The translations under genes were made by a program, and so were the position numbers. From Reticulitermes lucifugus (Eukaryota > Arthropoda > Insecta > Blattodea > Rhinotermitidae), in assembly GCA_026260175.1 (NCBI GenBank), contig JAKCWW010000178.1, forward strand, positions 273 through 64,272: a stretch of 64,000 bases of DNA, written 5' to 3'. The notes beneath the pieces are model-generated. The model had not been told where the DNA came from and ran no database searches. It saw only the letters and a list, made by a program, of their open reading frames with translations. This document shows, piece by piece, positions 45,984 through 58,660 of the stretch; the first letter of the stretch is position 1; every line of letters begins with the position of its first letter.

Positions 45984-46389
45984 GAAATCTCCATCCCTGT
46001 TCTTATGGAATTCTAGACCCTTAAAGATGAGACCACTACGCTCTTTCGAAAGGATGGGCATTAGTCACGCGGTGATGAAGCGTTATACCTTATAATAACA
46101 GAGACTTCACGTACTGGAACTTAAAAGTGGGCTCATTTACAAGTTTTAAAGAAGTGGGCTTTGTATAAAAATTAAGTATAAAGTAATCAGAAATGTGTTA
46201 CTTTACAGATGGGCGGTATTCAAGACATATTGTAAAATTCCACGATTAACGCAAGTTTGTGGTGGGATTAAATAGCTTGTGCCTGTATATCAACACTCTT
46301 TGTCCCAATAAAATTTATAAATGTGTTTTAATATTTACTTTGACAACATTTTATTACCTTACACCAGTGCGAGGTTTGATTAATATTCT

Positions 46390-46460
46390 GGTCTTTTAGA
46401 GTCTTACGTCATTTCAACTGGTATATATGTACCGACGTCTCGAAGGATATGTTGTGAAGA
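46390..46460 (-). repeat. Repeat D terminus
   Basis: Minus strand: CCTTCGAGACGTCGGTACAT, ATATACCAGTTGAAATGACG, TAAGACTCTAAAAGACC. It parallels the 18.18-kb copy, and GGTATATATGTACC (46420-46433) corresponds to its palindrome. Confidence 0.5.
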
Positions 46461-47849
46461 CACTATGATCCCTCGAGACATGCGTAAATAGGTACTTTTG
46501 ACGGGACGTAACATTCCAGAAAAATTAGATCCTCTTATTGCATACTTCTAACTCACATATTTTAAATCAGTTCGAGACGTAAATTTGTCTTAAATAACTT
46601 AATATATATTGTTGAACAGAAAATATAAACGTATGCACGCCCTCGGAGGATGTCTGTTTTCGGGAGGACATTTTACAGTGACTTAATCGGAAAATACAGA
46701 AAGACTGAAACGACAGTGACAGCTAAACATCACTTTATGGACCCACGTTTAGTGATTATTTCATGTTTAAAATGGTTTTGTGGCTTTAATGTGTTTATTA
46801 TTTCCGCGTCCAGCACATGCACTTTTGTTTCCGAGTGGTTGAATATCCAGTCGGTAGTTGAAACGTGAAACCGACCATTTGATGTGTGTCTGACAGGGCC
46901 TGGTGAAACGAGTAATGTCTGCAGTACCGACATGCACTTCAGTTAGTCTGCCCTGCCGTACTTTATTCATTCCGTGAACCGACAGTACACAACAGTACTA
47001 ACATGGGGGATGCGGGACGTTAGGGATGAGTGATTCAGAAATCACTCACGCTATGATAGCCGGATAAAGAGTGGAAGAGCGAAATAACGGGGTTAAACGT
47101 CAGCTAACTATTGGGCGATAAAACGGCTGAGTGCTCTCGTCACTGATATGTATCAATGGACACAACGACGTTTATATCAAACTTACCTTTTTTTTGTGGA
47201 ATGTGAACTCCAATCACAGCATCCAAAGATCAACGAAATAATGTTTTAGATTATTTTGGGTCTTCCCATTGGCTCATTTCTCATGCGCGTACTGTTCTTG
47301 GGTGATTCCACGGTATAAGGGTTTTATGCAAGGTAGAAGTGTCGAAGATACTTAAAATCTCCATCCGTCAACTTAGGGGGAGACGGAGAAAAGCTCCAAA
47401 CCTGACATTGCAGTCCACATCTAAAATTGCATAGTACTATCACACACAAAAGATGCGGAAAAAGGAGCTTGAAATTCCTTTACTTACACCTTGTATAGGC
47501 GCAAGAGACATGCTTCTTCTTCTTCCATTTTATCTCTGAGAATGAAGGTACCACTTACCAAAGGAAGCTGCTGCATGTCCTAGGAGGCTGAAATCGTCAA
47601 CGGAAGTGAATTTTGTTTTAAAATGTGTCAATATGTTTATGCAAGAAACAGATGTCACTACGGAGGGGTGAATACGCGTTGTGCAGATTATAGCTTCAGT
47701 CAGTTTGATTATTCTATCCAAAATAACAGGGATGCTGCCAGTTCTGCTTAATATGAGGTGTATAGCAACTGGAAGTTGTGGATTATTTGGCCGTGTGTTG
47801 CTTTCATCTTTTCAGAGGAAGAAACAGATCGAATGTACTAGACAATTAA
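46461..47849. other. No recognisable feature
   Basis: Overlapping short ORFs at 46650-46970 on both strands, unrecognised. Confidence 0.4.
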
Positions 47850-48055
47850 CTGCTACGAAGATTTCTGTCGTCTGGAAGATGACGCCGTGTTTCAGAGGAT
47901 GGTTTAAAGTGGAAGGAACCTGCGCTTTCTCTGTATAACATACGCATTTCTTTCGTGCTCCTTAGTCTTTTTAGACTAGCCTGATAATGGAGACATCAAG
48001 CCCCGCCAAAACGCTAACACTTGTATACCGTGATACATGGCGTCGTACCCAAGTG
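47850..48055 (+). repeat. Decayed composite repeat of the 26.2-kb type
   Basis: The plus strand reads TKISVVWKMTPCFRG, corresponding to MKISVFWDVTPC in the insect repeat noted at 26.2 kb. It is followed at 47979-48013 by CCTGATAATGGAGACATC and a CCAAAACGC, a mutated hammerhead-like core. It ends TACATGGCGTCGTACCCA, parallel to the 26.43-kb terminus. Confidence 0.45.
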
Positions 48056-48269
48056 TCATCAAATCTTCATAAACGGTGCTGTGAGTGTCTTAAACATCGT
48101 ATTTCTCTGCTTGTTTCGACTCCTTGCCTGTTTTCGCATCGCACGTAATTTCGAGTCTGTTGGTGAATCCATTTCGATATTAACGTGTTCAAGAGGAATC
48201 AGCTGGTATGGAATACATCGTTGGAACGTCTGTATCCGAACTTTCGGAATACATTGATAGAAATACCAA

Positions 48270-48525
48270 TAATATTTAGTGCCAATATAATAGGAATAAT
48301 AGGGAGAATAATATTAAATGGATCCTAAAGGAATAGGATTGGATAATGTGTACTGGATTCTGTTGCTCAGGATAGGGACAAGGGCCGGGCATCTCTGAAC
48401 AAAATGAACATGGGTTTTGTAAGATGTGAGGAATTTCTTAAGTAGCTCAGAACCCTAAAACCTTCTCAAGAAGAACTTTGCTGTATGAAATTATTTAGGT
48501 AGAAACAGAACTAGTATCTTGTAGG
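48270..48525 (+). pseudogene. RTE-type LINE 3' end
   Basis: The sequence reads RENNIKWILK in one frame, then DNVYWILLLRIGTRAGH in another. This corresponds to RWEDNIKMDLRE and DWI.LAQDRDRWRA of the family. It then ends with GAGGAATTTCTTAAGTAGCT, CCTTCTCAAGAAGAACTTTG and CTGTATGAAATTATTTAGG. Several stops and frame changes. Confidence 0.6.
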
Positions 48526-48705
48526 CCTATCTTGAACAAGCATCACGAATTTTATGCATGGCCATGATGCTAATATCGCGGTGCAAGTCATAGATGACCA
48601 CTGCTACTGCTTGGATGTTTTGCTTAGAAATTGTAAAGTACTATTTATATTTATTTTTAATACACAGGGTGGCGCGGAGTCACTTGACGCCAGAAGCAAC
48701 ATTTT

Positions 48706-48983
48706 GTTTTGTGGTGAAGAGCCCCGCAGCAGATGCTACGAAAAACGCAGCCTTGAGGCTTACTGTGCAACCCTGTGATGAATATGATTAGTTTTTATTT
48801 CGTTTTTTCACGTAATGGAGTACCGATGGAATGAAACTGACAGGAGAAAACCGAAGCACTCGGGGAAAAACCTGTGCCAGTGCCACTTTGTCCACCACAA
48901 ATTCCACGTGGACTGATCCAGGATCGAACCCGGGCTTCCACGGTGGGAGGCCGGCGACTCACCTCCTGAGCCATGGCACGGCC
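48706..48983 (-). mobile_element. SINE family A, full length, moderately diverged
   Basis: Minus-strand head GGCCGTGCCATGGCTCAGGA, B box in GCCCGGGTTCGATCCTGGAT, body and 3' end as in the 25.4-kb copy. The flanks AAGCAACATTTT (48694-48705) and AAGCAAAATGTT (48984-48995) form a 12-base duplication with two differences, so it is older than the 25.4-kb insertion. Confidence 0.85.
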
Positions 48984-48995
48984 AAGCAAAATGTT

Positions 48996-49419
48996 ACACG
49001 TAACTGAACTTTAAGGACTATTTGAAATGTTCAAAGAATCCCCCTTTCATATTGACACATTCTCTAATTCATTCCGTCCCTAAATTGTTGGAAACGGAGA
49101 AGAAGAAATTTTTGTACGTACAGTCTTTCCCTTGTTAAAACACCGACTGTCAAGTGACTGTTACCCCACTCTGTATATACCAACCCATATTATATGAAAT
49201 AGGACAGGCATACAGACATAGAGGATATAATAACTCTTGAGAAGCTTGTAACAGCCATAACATAATTATCCCCACTGTGTTAGCCGCCTATTTTGTACCT
49301 AGCATGTTGTCATAGTGATGAGGTTTTAGATTTGTATCCTGGAGTTCCCTGTACAGTTCTAGGTCGTAACACCTGTTATCGTGGTTGAGATTTTTCGTTG
49401 TCTTCTCAGTGTCCCTGGA
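48996..49419. other. No recognisable feature
   Basis: Unplaced AT-rich sequence. Confidence 0.4.
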
Positions 49420-49429
49420 CAAATGCTAG

Positions 49430-49565
49430 GACAATACATAGATTAGGCCACGACCAGTACCATGAAAAGCCTGTCCAAGTTACCTCTTACTAGTCACCCT
49501 AATATCGGCAATATATTGCCTCAGATACTGACAGTGTCGTGTAATAAGCCACAAATGTCATTGCT
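49430..49565 (+). repeat. Repeat F, copy 2
   Basis: GTCCCTGGACAAATGCTAGG upstream and ATATTGCCTCAGATACTGAC, AATAAGCCACAAA downstream align with 36.3-36.47 kb in the same orientation. Confidence 0.45.
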
Positions 49566-49899
49566 CTGTTAACATCCTCTTCGGAAGAATAAGGGATTCC
49601 TTTCGAAGGTGTTAAACGTGTTCTAAACTTTCCATTCGTCTTATACTAGAGTAAGTATTTCGTCACTATTATGATGTACCTTAGAACTATCTCCTATCTT
49701 CCGATAAGCAATACAGTTCAAAATTTCATCTTCAACACAATTAATTGGTGCAAAATTTGTTTATGATGCACAATATATCTTTATTACTATCGTTGCTCAA
49801 AATTCAGGACATTAATTGAATTTTGAATTTATGTTTCTAAGCGAATTGTCAAAATATTGATACTCCAAGCAGCAGACTTCTTATTGCTAAGCTAATATT

Positions 49900-49975
49900 T
49901 GGCCGGTTACTCCAGAAATTCCCTGCTCTTTATGGAAGTTAAAGGTCCATTATCCTGTTCAAAACAGCCCACAAC
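49900..49975 (-). repeat. RTE-type LINE 3'-end fragment
   Basis: The minus strand reads LWAVLNRIMDL, LP, RAGNFW, corresponding to RWRALVNTVMNLRVP and AGNFL. Both sides are lost. Confidence 0.5.
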
Positions 49976-52740
49976 TTTACTGTATCGAGAGTCAGATGAA
50001 TGCAGGCGTTATTCTCAAACCCCAATTCGTCAATATCTATTTTAATAGTATTGTCCTTTACACACGTGTCTTCTAAGTGGTGTTTTCGAGTTTACTGATG
50101 AAGATTTTTTATTCAGTTCTCATACCGTATGTACCACGTTCCTGGTACTCTCCATCCTCCTTCATTTAAACACCTTATCGGGTTTTAATATTTGTCACAG
50201 TGTAAAAATAATGAAGTTATGTTTAGGCTTAATACTAGTGTAATTTTCTATCGAATATTCACTTACGGTGAAAGAACAAGTTACACGTCCATGAAAATAA
50301 AGTATGAATTATAATTTGTTCTTCACACTTTTAGGTAGGAAGCAGCGAGACAAAGTATTCTGAATTCGAAGGTAGAGGGGATTTCCCGAAATTAATCTGC
50401 TCTTAATTTTCTGTTGATTTAAATTTAAAATTTATAACGTCTTCCCCAATACTTTAACTTTGTTACCTTTTTGGAAGATTTATCCGCTTTCTTAATATCA
50501 TAAAAGAGGTATAATGTTTTTTCCCCCAAAAAGTAAGCTGTTCTGTAGTTCCTTTCATGAAAGTATATAACATGATAAACATATCCGGTCCACAGTTCTC
50601 TTGACCGTCAATTTTGAAAATTATGACAAATCATAAAAACTAGAGATTAAAAGGACAGTGCAAGACTGACGTACGTGTATTTGTACCATTCTCTATTGAG
50701 CTGTTAGGTTTTTTGTTCTATATGTATGTGACATGAACCTCATCAATTGACTACAAAATGTGACGCCTCATTTGACTCGACTGATTGCCAAGTCCATCAA
50801 CTTTGTGTCTGGGTGAGATTACACAACACGAGAGAGAGAGTGGGCAGATGAGAGAGGAGCAGAGATTGGAACAGTACTGACACATAATCATAGCAGTGGG
50901 CATATCTGACATGACAAGGGAGGGAGGCTGATGCCACTGTCCCATGAGGCTGAAACCAAGTATGTCTAGCGAGGCTGGGAGGGTGTGGCAGACAAGAGGA
51001 TGAAATTGTAATTTTCCGGAGTGTTTTTTAATTGAGTTTTGTTAACTCGAACGTAACCCTTCAAATATGGTCTGTGAGGAAAAGGGGTGTGTTTTAGATA
51101 GGGGCAGCAGTCGTTTCAATGGGGCAACTAATATAGCTGTCATACTCTTTCGGGAAAGCTGTCACTCAGTTCGCTCCAAATTTCGGTTGCATTGGCTCTT
51201 ATTTTGCTTGGATTTACTGCCTGCAATTTTGCCTGCTCATCCCCTCTTTCTGTTATCGCATTAATTTCTCAGATGTTCTGTAGCGTATGGTTTAAAGGCA
51301 TTCGAAGAGTAATTGAAGAGTTAGCTGCATTTATTTTCAGTTTTATAGTAGTGACTAAACCGGGATTTCAAGGTTAGAAAATTTGTTATTTCTATAATTT
51401 ATTGTAGAACAATATCAGAGAAAACTGTTAGTATGAAAAAGGCGCAGAATAAATTGCCAACCCTTTCTTCAATGTAAGGATTTATGTTTTATTTATTTTC
51501 ATTCAGCCACACTCAGAAAAGTTCCTCAGGTCTGCCTCGAAGGATATAGAGGTTAGTGTAATCGAGGTGCATAAAATATGCTTTTCCTCAAATGGCGGCT
51601 GATTTGCAGGTCGCCAAGTTACACTATAGACCATACGTTCCAGCGTGTGGTCAAAAGTTCTGAAACAGGCCTCTTCAGTTTTACCGCAAATATTTCTTCA
51701 AGTGAGGAAAAGGAAGTACGTAACTTGAATGTTCAGTTTACTGCAGAGGAATTACTCCTTCTGTAGGGAAAACTATGTGGCTGTCAAAACGGTTATATTC
51801 ATTTTCGTAACGCAATTTAGATCTCTTCGTGTGTTTGACTTTCAGTGTGGTTAAAGATGTTTGGAACGGGAATTTTGGTCCCTGAATGTTTGCCAGTTGA
51901 TGTATTGTCGTGTTTCAGAAGAATTGGATCCTTTTTAAACATCGCTGTGAGAACCTCAGATATGGCGTTTTGGAGCAGTTTTTTTCTGCCGTCTAAATTC
52001 TTGTCAGATTCTGCGCTTTTGTAAGAGAACCATCTGTACTTGCGGTTACGAAACACGGATTCTTTCATTATATCTCGTTGTAAAAGATAATGTAGGCTGT
52101 ATAATTTTTTTCTGTAACGTTACATGACGGAAATTGAGCTTTCCAATTTCGAACTTCAGCAAATGTGCCTTTTGGAACATAATATTTTAATTTGTAGTAC
52201 GTGCTTGCCCACCCGTGTATTGTGGTTACATAAAGTAAATTTAATGGAAAGCCTAAATGCTGGGCCGCTCCACATAATTATTTTTCTACTATATGAGAAT
52301 AAACATGATTATAATTAAATTATTGTAATGACTCAAATAGATGAAATCTGAAGTTTGAAACACAACGGACAGAGGATGCTGGACATGTTGATATACGAGT
52401 AATTGTAACAGTATAGATTTACAATTGGGATTTACCTGTTTCGAAAATGTACTGAGTTACTGTTACAGTAATTGGCTTTCCTAATCATTATCCTAAATCT
52501 TTTAACATTATCGAAATCTGGGTCGATTTACTAGCAATTAATGCTTTGTGTAGGATTCCGCAATCTAATATGAGTCTGGAGACTAAGTTTCGTGAAAGAA
52601 GATTGTCAGTGTTCTTCAGATGCTCTAGAAACCACGGAGATTCTGTTGTAGAGCAGGACAAGAGGAAGAAGTGCGAGTAGGTTATTTAACGACGCTGTCA
52701 GTTGTTGAGATTTACACAACGTCGGTGGTAGATGGAATAT
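49976..52740. other. No recognisable gene
   Basis: A purine-rich stretch with GAGAGAGAGAG lies at 50830-50870. ORFs of 61-83 codons (50751-50945 minus, 51067-51377 plus, 51817-52068 minus) have no recognised domain. Confidence 0.4.
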
Positions 52741-52741
52741 A

Positions 52742-52862
52742 ATTACGAAACTTTGGTAGAATGATACTGAGAAAGAAAACCTAAGTACTCGGTTCTAAAG
52801 CTGTTCCAGTGTTACTTTTTCCACCACAAATTTTACAGGATTTCGCCTGGGGTCGAAGGTAG
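52742..52862 (-). repeat. SINE family A fragment, old
   Basis: Plus strand: TGATACTGAGAAAGAAAACC, TAAGTACTCGG, TTCCAGTGTTACTTTTTCCA, CCACAAATTTTACAGG. It aligns with the 48.8-kb copy (GAAACTGACAGGAGAAAACC, GAAGCACTCGG, GCCAGTGCCACTTTGTCCAC). Head and tail are lost. Confidence 0.55.
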
Positions 52863-55465
52863 TATAAAATGCTTCCTTTCTTTTCCTCTCTAATTCATCA
52901 TATTCACGTTGATTCTATAACTTGAAAGTTGAGAAACTGTCATATCTGAACCAAAAATCGGTAGTTCATTTACGAATTTACGATTTTCGAGGATTTTTCT
53001 GTTCCGAATGAATTCAGGATATGAAATTTGGCATTGTAGCAGAAAGAAGACAAACTAAGGAGCCATTTGGCTTTTTAAAATATTATGTATATTTCTTACA
53101 TTTAGGTTATTTAGGAGGGGTTGAGCTTATGTTTGCTTGAAATAATCTTACATTTTATAAAGGCGAATTGGCCACAAGATGTGAATAAACACGGTTATGT
53201 TATCTAGTGTCATCGAACATCAATTTGATTTGCTGCTTTGATAGTCAAAGGCCTGCTAGTTTTACTGTATACTAATTTTGTTGTGTGCGTGCTACAGACT
53301 AGTGTCAATACACACGTTACGTTGTCGGCACTGTAACTCTAGGGATTATAGACACGTCATCACAACACACGCGACTTCTGAGAAATGAGCGGAAGTAACC
53401 TTGCCCCTTGTGAGTGCTCCACGAGCATAACTCATGTTCTAGTTAAATGTTTCACCTGTGTGAGAAAATATAGTCATAAAGGAAATAACGATAATCGGTT
53501 TAAGGCGGTAATATCTCGAATTATATAAACATAGATACCTTATAAATAATAATAATAAATACGCAATTATGTTTTAAAAGAAATCTCTGTTCTGTTGCAC
53601 CTGTCTTTAAATTACAGTATATTGGTCGAGGGCATTATGCATGTGTTCACCTAGCCGTGTATAAATCATCTCAGAGTAACGTGTAACATTTTAAAGCCTT
53701 TCCCCTCAGATTACCGCAATTGGAAGTCGAGCACACAAACAATGATTTTATTGTTACTTCTCCGAGGAAAGAGTGACCTAAAATTACCTAAATCTAAAGC
53801 CGAGGTCTGGAGGGCATGGCATTTTATTTTTACAGCACCTGTACGTTTCCACGGCGCGTTTTTTTAATCGCAAGGGACACTGTGCCTCATGCTAAGTAAC
53901 GTTTAGTTTTCTGACGTTATTTAAGAGTAGTTAAGCTTATTTCTGTGTTTGAAATCCCGTACATTTTGGTAGCAGGCGGATTCTGCGCCCTTAAGATTTT
54001 CCTAATGCTTATACTTAGGACGTAATAAAGTCATTCATTAATCACTGTAATGAGCTTTCTTTAAAATATATTCTTACGTGAATATCACATACTCGTACAA
54101 AAGTACTCATAATTAAATTCCGCCGGGAGTTAATAGATTTGGTTAGCTTGATTTAATGACAGTAAATTACTTGTGATTACCAGGAACCCATATTTATTAT
54201 GCTACAGAAAATACCAGAATCCTGTATCTCTCTACAAAGACTAATCCACTTTGACGTTGTCTTCTTTTTCATGGTTGTGCTAATAGACTTGTAGAATGAA
54301 TGCTCAAGGAAATGAATAACACATGACGTAGATAAACCCGAGAATCGCATTTGTAAGCTGTAGTAGCTGCAATCACACCAATGCCGCTTCTGTAATTTTT
54401 TCGTATCAGCTAAGAAATGCATATCCTAATCCACAGGATGCTGCCCCAATTAAGAAAAAATTATAACATCAAAAGAAAGACAGGATCCAATTTCTAGTTG
54501 AACATTTCTTCTCAATGAGTATCACGGGTGTCATGCGACGACATCAAAGGAGGAGTGCCGTGTAAAACAAGGATGGCTGATCTTTCATTACTTGTATGAT
54601 GAGACTCGGGTAGACATACATGTACGTGTATTTTGATTGACTGACTGGCTTTATCTTGAGTTTCAGGAAGAGTAGAATATTAGAACGGCATGTCCTGTTT
54701 GTCCGCCTGTTTGATTGTGGCGTTAACATTACATTTCAAGATATTTTATGAAAATGAATAAGGATAGAGTCATCTGTTGTTAAAAGTACCAATGTAGATG
54801 CTGTTTTATCTTTATCGTCCTTGTCGTCGGTGGCGTAGTCACTATACAAAAGTATAAACGGAAGACAGAACTTCGAGTCCTTCCAAGTCGTACAGAATAC
54901 TTTCATCATTTTATATAATTTCCGACTTCTCTGTGATGAATCTGTTTGCATAACACAGTGTCGTTCAGTTATTCTAGTAGAAGATGTCTGCCATTTATCT
55001 TTGAACGTGGATTCATTACAGTAGGTTAAAACGTCTTTGCCGCTGCGTGTTGTGTTGCTATGTGTCTGGTCGAACTACTGTGCCGGTAATTTCGACATAT
55101 AAAATGGGACGGAAGGAAAGAATGGCTGGCGTTTTGCTTCCGAATGGGGAATAAAGTGCTCAAACCTAAGAGAAGAAGGAGAGGAATATTTCTTTGCCTA
55201 GCAGCGGCTGTGTATTAGCGGCTGACATGTACGTGCTAGGTTAATAAATTGGTGGGGATATGCTTGAAGAAATTGCACAAAATAGAACGACACTTCGATG
55301 GTCGCTGCTGTCTGTCTGTCCATCCGTCTGCCTGTTTAATCTCTGGAAATATGACATAAGATTTCGACATTAGAATTTATTCGGCGAAAGCGTTATTTCA
55401 GGCTACCGCATCGATGTAAATGAGATCTTCGCTCATCTGTGACTTTACGCAAAGTAGATTGATAG
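52863..55465. other. No recognisable gene
   Basis: Short ORFs on the minus strand (54177-54951) with no recognised domain; no repeat placed. Confidence 0.4.
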
Positions 55466-55469
55466 TTTG

Positions 55470-55520
55470 TTGCCGACGTTTCGGGACAACCTATCGGTCC
55501 CATCTTCAAGGGTGAAGCAG
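55470..55520 (-). ncRNA. Hammerhead-like motif, stem II perfect
   Basis: Minus strand: TTGAAGA (plus-strand 55503-55509; first core base T instead of C), U, stem GGGAC (55497-55501 complement), loop, GUCCC (55483-55487 complement), GAAA (55479-55482), CGUC. This copy illustrates pair-preserving change of stem II relative to the others. The minus-strand product continues GGCAACAAACTATC. Confidence 0.5.
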
Positions 55521-55729
55521 TCTAAAATAAATGCCGGAAACATTTAGGTAAGCAGTTATATAGGGAATTGTATGGGCAGTGTTTGGTTTTTGGAGAAAGT
55601 GATGCTCCCTTCCCCCTCCTTCAACTCCACTGAACCTATTGGCTAGCATCCAGGGTAACGAGAAGTCTCCATGGAGAGGTTCTCACTAGATCGCCAATCA
55701 TCCGGAAGAAAAAGCTAAAAGCCAAACAT

Positions 55730-55984
55730 ATGAAGAATAATTTCAAGAAAACGGTTCACAATCCGAACTCAAGCAATTCTGATAAAAATGATGACAGTGA
55801 CTGCTGTGAAGAATGTGAGGAATACTACTACATAACGAAAGAGGAATGCGACTGGATAAAATGCTCAGTCTGTGAAAAGTGGCTACATGAAAACCGCACA
55901 ATTTTCTCCAAAACCTGCATCGACTCTGGAAGTAACAACTGTTGTATGAATCTTGAAAAAAGTAAGAAATCTGCCAAGAAATAA
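55730..55984 (+). CDS. Cysteine-rich ORF, possible transposase C-terminal zinc-finger tail
   Basis: 84 codons from ATG. An acidic Ser/Asp-rich stretch (NSSNSDKNDDSDCCEECEE) leads to a Cys/His cluster, ITKEECDWIKCSVCEKWLHE, with the C-x2-C, W-x-H/E pattern of a PHD-like finger. It then reads KTCIDSGSNNCCMN and a Lys-rich end. I recall similar CDWI.C..C..WLHE.CT tails at the C-terminus of pogo/Tigger-type (jerky-like) transposases in insects, so this may be the end of such a gene. No DDE domain was recognised upstream, where unrelated repeat sequence lies. Two positions that would normally be Cys appear changed (HENRT, CIDSG). Most likely a decayed fragment; a small host exon cannot be excluded. 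Confidence 0.4.
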   Translation: MKNNFKKTVHNPNSSNSDKNDDSDCCEECEEYYYITKEECDWIKCSVCEKWLHENRTIFSKTCIDSGSNNCCMNLEKSKKSAKK

Positions 55985-58128
55985 GAACGAGTCCGATAGC
56001 GATACAGAACATAAATTATTTAATTTGATTACGATTTTGTTTACTATAAATTTATTATTTTTTATTGCATTATATGTGGGGCATCTTTCACCACAAATAT
56101 GCCAAAGACGCCCTTTTGCAACCTTTGTAATTTTTGTTGCTGTCAGTAAACGAATTTAAATTTGTTATAAAGGAAACAACCGTTTTGTAGCAGAGACACT
56201 ATTATACCTATTGCATATCAAGATATATCTTCTGGTGCTATAAGCAGTTGTAAAAATCTGTCAGAATGAAAGTGGTGCAACATTGTCCATTTTACTCTAA
56301 TTACTAAATTTATCAAAGAACGTGGTAATAATATGAACAACACTCCTGAAAGAAATGCATTTTTCGTGTTTGAATATGTTCAAGTATCAGTGTATTTGAA
56401 AGAACGGACCGTCTTGAAGCCCATAAGGTTGAAAACACCGTGGGACAAAAGTAAGGCCCTAGTTTCGTGTGCAACGTAAGATCCATTTCTTGCCTTTAGA
56501 GGATTTTAAATATTATAACTTTTGGTGTCAGTGTACAATCTTTCGTAAGAGTGTATTTTCCAATAAAACATTTCTTTCAGCTGCTTGTCAACTGAAGTTG
56601 TCTGTGGTAAAAGCATTGTTACTCCTGTTTTAACCAGGAATTACAACCAACCTTTGAACCACTTTCGCCTATAGGTAGTCATTCCCGCCACACAATGAAG
56701 GCCCGAGATGTGGCTTGATCATAATAGCAACTACAGGTTGAGCGGTGCCAGCCCTTCCGCAAAACACGCTCATGAAGAACCTGCTTTAATTATAATGGCG
56801 AATATATCTTCCTCAGTAAGCACATGTAATGCGATTACACGAAGTACAAAATCACAGGCACTAGCAAGCCCGCAGGCAACAGTGTTTTAGAATAAAGGGT
56901 TTGTATTATTGTATATTGCATAACACATCACGATATGTATGATGCAGCCTTTCGAACATTTTTTAGTATCTGTGATTGTTTTTCTTCAATTTTAGCCTAT
57001 ATACCTTCTTAAAATTTGTTCAGCTTGGTGGATAATTATGTTGTGTGTGTTTGTGCGTGTGTATCTTCTTTTCGTGATTTCAACCTTTGAAGCAGTTGAC
57101 CGATGTTTAAGAGACTTTATGTGAAAAATATACCATCCAAGGACATTTCAATATCGCAATTTTACGGTCGCATATTCAGTAATAAGAACATGACTGATCC
57201 GCGAATTATTTAGACGCGGCGACGCTATTTTTACGTTCTTTGGGACCTGAAGTGACAACGTAACAATTTCAAAAGGTAATGATTTTAAAATTACCAGTAA
57301 CAATATGGTTGACATAAGAATTAATTTTATTTTGTTATTTTATGGCGATAGCTAATGGACCATTAAACCTAGACATATGAAATATGGGATAATAGTAACA
57401 TTTAATAATTCCTATAGGCTGTGTGTAAGATATTGTTTGTAGGGGCAACAATTGCAAGGTTGGCAACGACATAAATTCACAACATTATATCTGAAAATAT
57501 AAAAATAACAAAATTTGTTATTAAGTAATAAGACTGCCAAAAGTCGAAGTAAAACAACTATAATAATTGTAATAGTGATGTAGGGCAGCAAAAATGTGCA
57601 GCTGAAAAGTAGTCTTTTAAGTGCTTGGCTCAGAATTCCACGTATGGTGATTACAATACAGAATGTTATTTGTCATTTGTGTATATGAAGCAACTTCATA
57701 AACTCTACATCACACATATCTAACGACATAGATTCAAATTTATAATGACCATATATCCTGTCTCCTATCGCAGATATTTTTATTCCTTCATATTTCGATC
57801 TCCTACTTATGTTTCGGGCCTTTCTTTTTATTTACTTCGAAATAAAGCAGGTGAGGGAAAGAAGTAATGAGAGAGATTTCTATGAATAATGCACCTACTT
57901 TAAGTCTGGAGTCATGTAACTTGTTACACTGAGAGATGATTATTATGGTTTCCTCAGCCAAATTGTATCGTTACAGCTTGAAATAACCCACGACAGATTT
58001 TTTGAAATAATTAGAATTTGTATTACATAGGCCTAATATTAAATATACTCTGCAGTGATCAAAGGTTGTTAAATAATCTACGAATCGGGATTCAGTTACT
58101 CGTAAATGAGAAGCCTTGTCTGTGAATA
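55985..58128. other. No recognisable gene
   Basis: A short GT-rich tract lies near 57042-57062. ORFs are of 60-68 codons only. Confidence 0.4.
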
Positions 58129-58180
58129 ACTGTCGACATTTTTGAGGAGCTCCTTGACTCTATCTTCAGAGTCTCTGCAG
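58129..58180 (-). ncRNA. Decayed hammerhead-like motif
   Basis: The minus-strand core CTGAAGA (plus-strand 58163-58169) is intact. The second block reads AAAAATGTCG where GAAACGTCG is expected. Confidence 0.35.
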
Positions 58181-58444
58181 TAAGTTATTACTCTTCGCCA
58201 GCAGACACGGCTTTATATGCTAGTGGACTAGAATCTTCACCAACACACCCTCAAGAACCCCAAATCTCGCAGTCTACGAATTAGTCAAGTTTTAGGTCCA
58301 ATTTTGAAGTGCACTTTAGCATACGTTTTCTATACCTTACAGCATTGACTTTGCATTGAGATATCTCAAGAACATTTATGAGGAAAATCTTTCCGTGTGA
58401 CAGTAGACGTAATGTAAGCAGAATTTTCATGTTCAGCCCTATTG

Positions 58445-58660
58445 GGCCGTAACATGGCTCAGGCAATTATTTCCCGGACGTTCACCGTGGAGGCCTGGGT
58501 TCGATTCTAGGTCAGTCCGTGTGAGATTTATGGTGGACAAAGTGACACTTGGACTGCGGTTTCTCCGAGTACTTCGGTTTCCGCCTGGAGTACCATTCCA
58601 CCAATGCTCCATACACATATTCATTCATTCATTCATTCATTCATTCATTCATCCATCACC
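58445..58660 (+). mobile_element. SINE family A2 with (ATTC)n tail
   Basis: Head GGGCCGTAACATGGCTCAGG with B box GGGTTCGATTC, then the family A body (GTGGACAAAGTGACACTTGG, GAGTACTTCGGTTTCCGCC, CATTCCACCAATGCTCCATA). Instead of the family A 3' end it continues ACATATTCATTCATTC as about ten ATTC units (58616-58652). Same head and body, different tail. No clear target-site duplication was found. Confidence 0.75.

Noticed and set aside
50751-50945. Cys-rich minus-strand ORF (MCQYCSNLCSSLICPLSLSCC)
   Set aside because: Cys/Ser richness comes from a GAGAG-rich purine tract on the other strand; there is no zinc-binding spacing.
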